Made by a program: the position numbers and the translations under genes | From: Colias croceus | Taxonomy: Eukaryota > Arthropoda > Insecta > Lepidoptera > Pieridae | Length of the DNA: 64,000 bases | Assembly: GCF_905220415.1 (NCBI RefSeq) | Contig: NC_059547.1 | Span: 9,312,501-9,376,500, forward strand | Direction: 5' to 3' | The notes under the pieces: generated by a model | The model's database searches: none | Seen by the model: the letters and a program-made list of their open reading frames with translations, nothing else | Told to the model about the DNA's origin: nothing | Part shown: positions 62,627 through 64,000 of the stretch, piece after piece | How positions within the stretch are numbered: position 1 is the stretch's first letter | Layout: the number at the start of each line of letters is the position of its first letter

Positions 62627-64000
62627 TATCAAACTAAATGATATTTTCAAGGATTCTGTTTGATCAAAAGCATAAAATATTAAAATTTACTCTAATTTTC
62701 ACTTCTTTATAATCTTCTGTTCAACCATAACCAGCTAAACCACGCTATCACAAACATTAGACAGTGGCTCCCAATAAAACTTCAGAGGCAATAGAAATCC
62801 GTTCGATCGTATATTTTTGATATAAAACAGATTCCAAAACAACATAACCAACTGAAGTTACGATAAACCGAACAATAGACAGATAAGCTAACCGCAGAAA
62901 ACGCTATAAAGATGTAAACTACAGACGATGCTCTTCATAGGTCGTTACAATAAAATTTTAAAGCTAAGTAAACCCGCGGGCCAGATCTAGGATATCGGAA
63001 TGTTAGGCTGTTGCCACATTTATACCGTATATTAGAGATATTATATCGTAGATGCAATCGCGATAGAGTAGACGTAAGGTTATCTAAGTTATTGTGAATG
63101 AATTGCTGATTTTAAGCTTGTGAAAGGGACAAAGAGCTATTGTTAAAGTATACTGCATGATGCGTCCTTGTCCTTCACAGAACTATATTATATCGAGGCA
63201 ATAAGCAAGAATAAGGCAAAATATGTGCCTGGAGTTTATTTTGAATGTGACAATTTAATGGTTGAATAAATCTGGGTACAAACCCTTATGATATACTTAT
63301 ACAAGCATCGAGCCGTGAGTAGCTTCAAAATATGTAGGTAGAGAAAACCATGTCAATGACCAAGAAACAACAACTACATGATAATATTATTTTCATTATA
63401 TTTGGCTTACGTCTACGCTGCAAATCACATTTTCTCATATTATTTCATGATACAAACGAAAACACATCTTTCAATTAACAACTAGCGCAAACATGGTATA
63501 CAACTAACACAACACAATGTCTATGTATGACAATAAACGTTGAATGCCCTCTTTCGAGATAGCTTTATTGTGCGTGGCAAATTGACAGCGAATGTAATTC
63601 GGCAAGCATTCGCTAATTGCAGCCATATCTGGCACAACCCTAACTGACGTATAAATGGGAAAATGCTCAGTTATTACCATTAATAGGGATTGGAGCTATG
63701 ATACGATTACATAATGTTTAGCAATACGCCATTGTAATAAATAATAGTGTGATGATTTCCAAGTACCTACGTTTTTGGTTTCGTAAACTATTAAATACCA
63801 AATGTATAAAACCACCTTGCATAGTTTTTAATATGTATGCGTAGATTTTAATTTCATAGAATTGTATTTATATGTACTACATCGAATTATAATCCGTAAA
63901 ATAGAACTTAAACTTAGTTGAAATGGGTAAAAAGAAATCGTATGATACATTCAAACAATATTTTCAATCTGTCCATTTTCTTCGTTAATTCACACATATA
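62627..64000. other. noncoding region at the right edge
   Basis: No coding exon recognised, so the gene downstream of cortex lies beyond the window. AT-rich with no clear repeats. Confidence 0.5.

Overview
The window is AT-rich lepidopteran nuclear DNA. Three things point to a moth or butterfly: the class of interspersed repeats (many short Helitron-like elements ending in CTAG, a tRNA-derived SINE, LINE tails of TTTGAG or TTGAAT type, several MITEs), the background composition, and one recognisable gene. That gene is on the + strand between 54.2 and 60.2 kb. It is a Cdc20/Fizzy-family WD40 protein built from eight short exons. I read it as cortex (cort), the fast-evolving APC/C activator paralogue whose locus is known as a wing-pattern hotspot in Lepidoptera.

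Layout. 1-44 kb has no protein-coding gene that I can support. It is intergenic or long 5' intron sequence with scattered transposon remnants, a few core-promoter-like spots (about 1.3, 4.7 and 36.9 kb), a diverged direct duplication (about 18.1-19.15 and 21.4-22.3 kb) and a highly similar inverted-repeat pair (16.2 and 20.6 kb). At 44.15-44.45 kb a GC/CpG-rich patch stands out and looks like a promoter. Between 48.2 and 48.9 kb there are local tandem duplications. From 50.9 to 53.0 kb lies the most striking structure: two tandem arrays of the same 100-bp unit in opposite orientation (7 and about 9 units), making a large interrupted palindrome about 1.2 kb upstream of the first recognised cortex exon.

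Cortex itself. The exons encode 434 residues from the first recognised exon to the stop. They carry a degenerate C-box (D-R-F-V-H-T-R), a seven-bladed WD40 region and a C-terminal Leu-Arg in place of the usual Ile-Arg tail. The splice phases all agree. The start codon is not settled: a strong acceptor at 54209 implies an upstream first coding exon, but an in-frame ATG at 54201 would give a 437-residue protein. Introns hold Helitron fragments very close to splice sites, and intron 4 carries degenerate tandem copies of the beginning of exon 5.

How it works together. The only protein is predicted to act on the anaphase-promoting complex. In Lepidoptera the noncoding DNA 5' of cortex is known to hold colour-pattern regulatory variation, including the lncRNA ivory and miR-193. 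I could not recognise miR-193 here. The candidate promoters and duplicated noncoding blocks are offered as hypotheses for that regulatory function.
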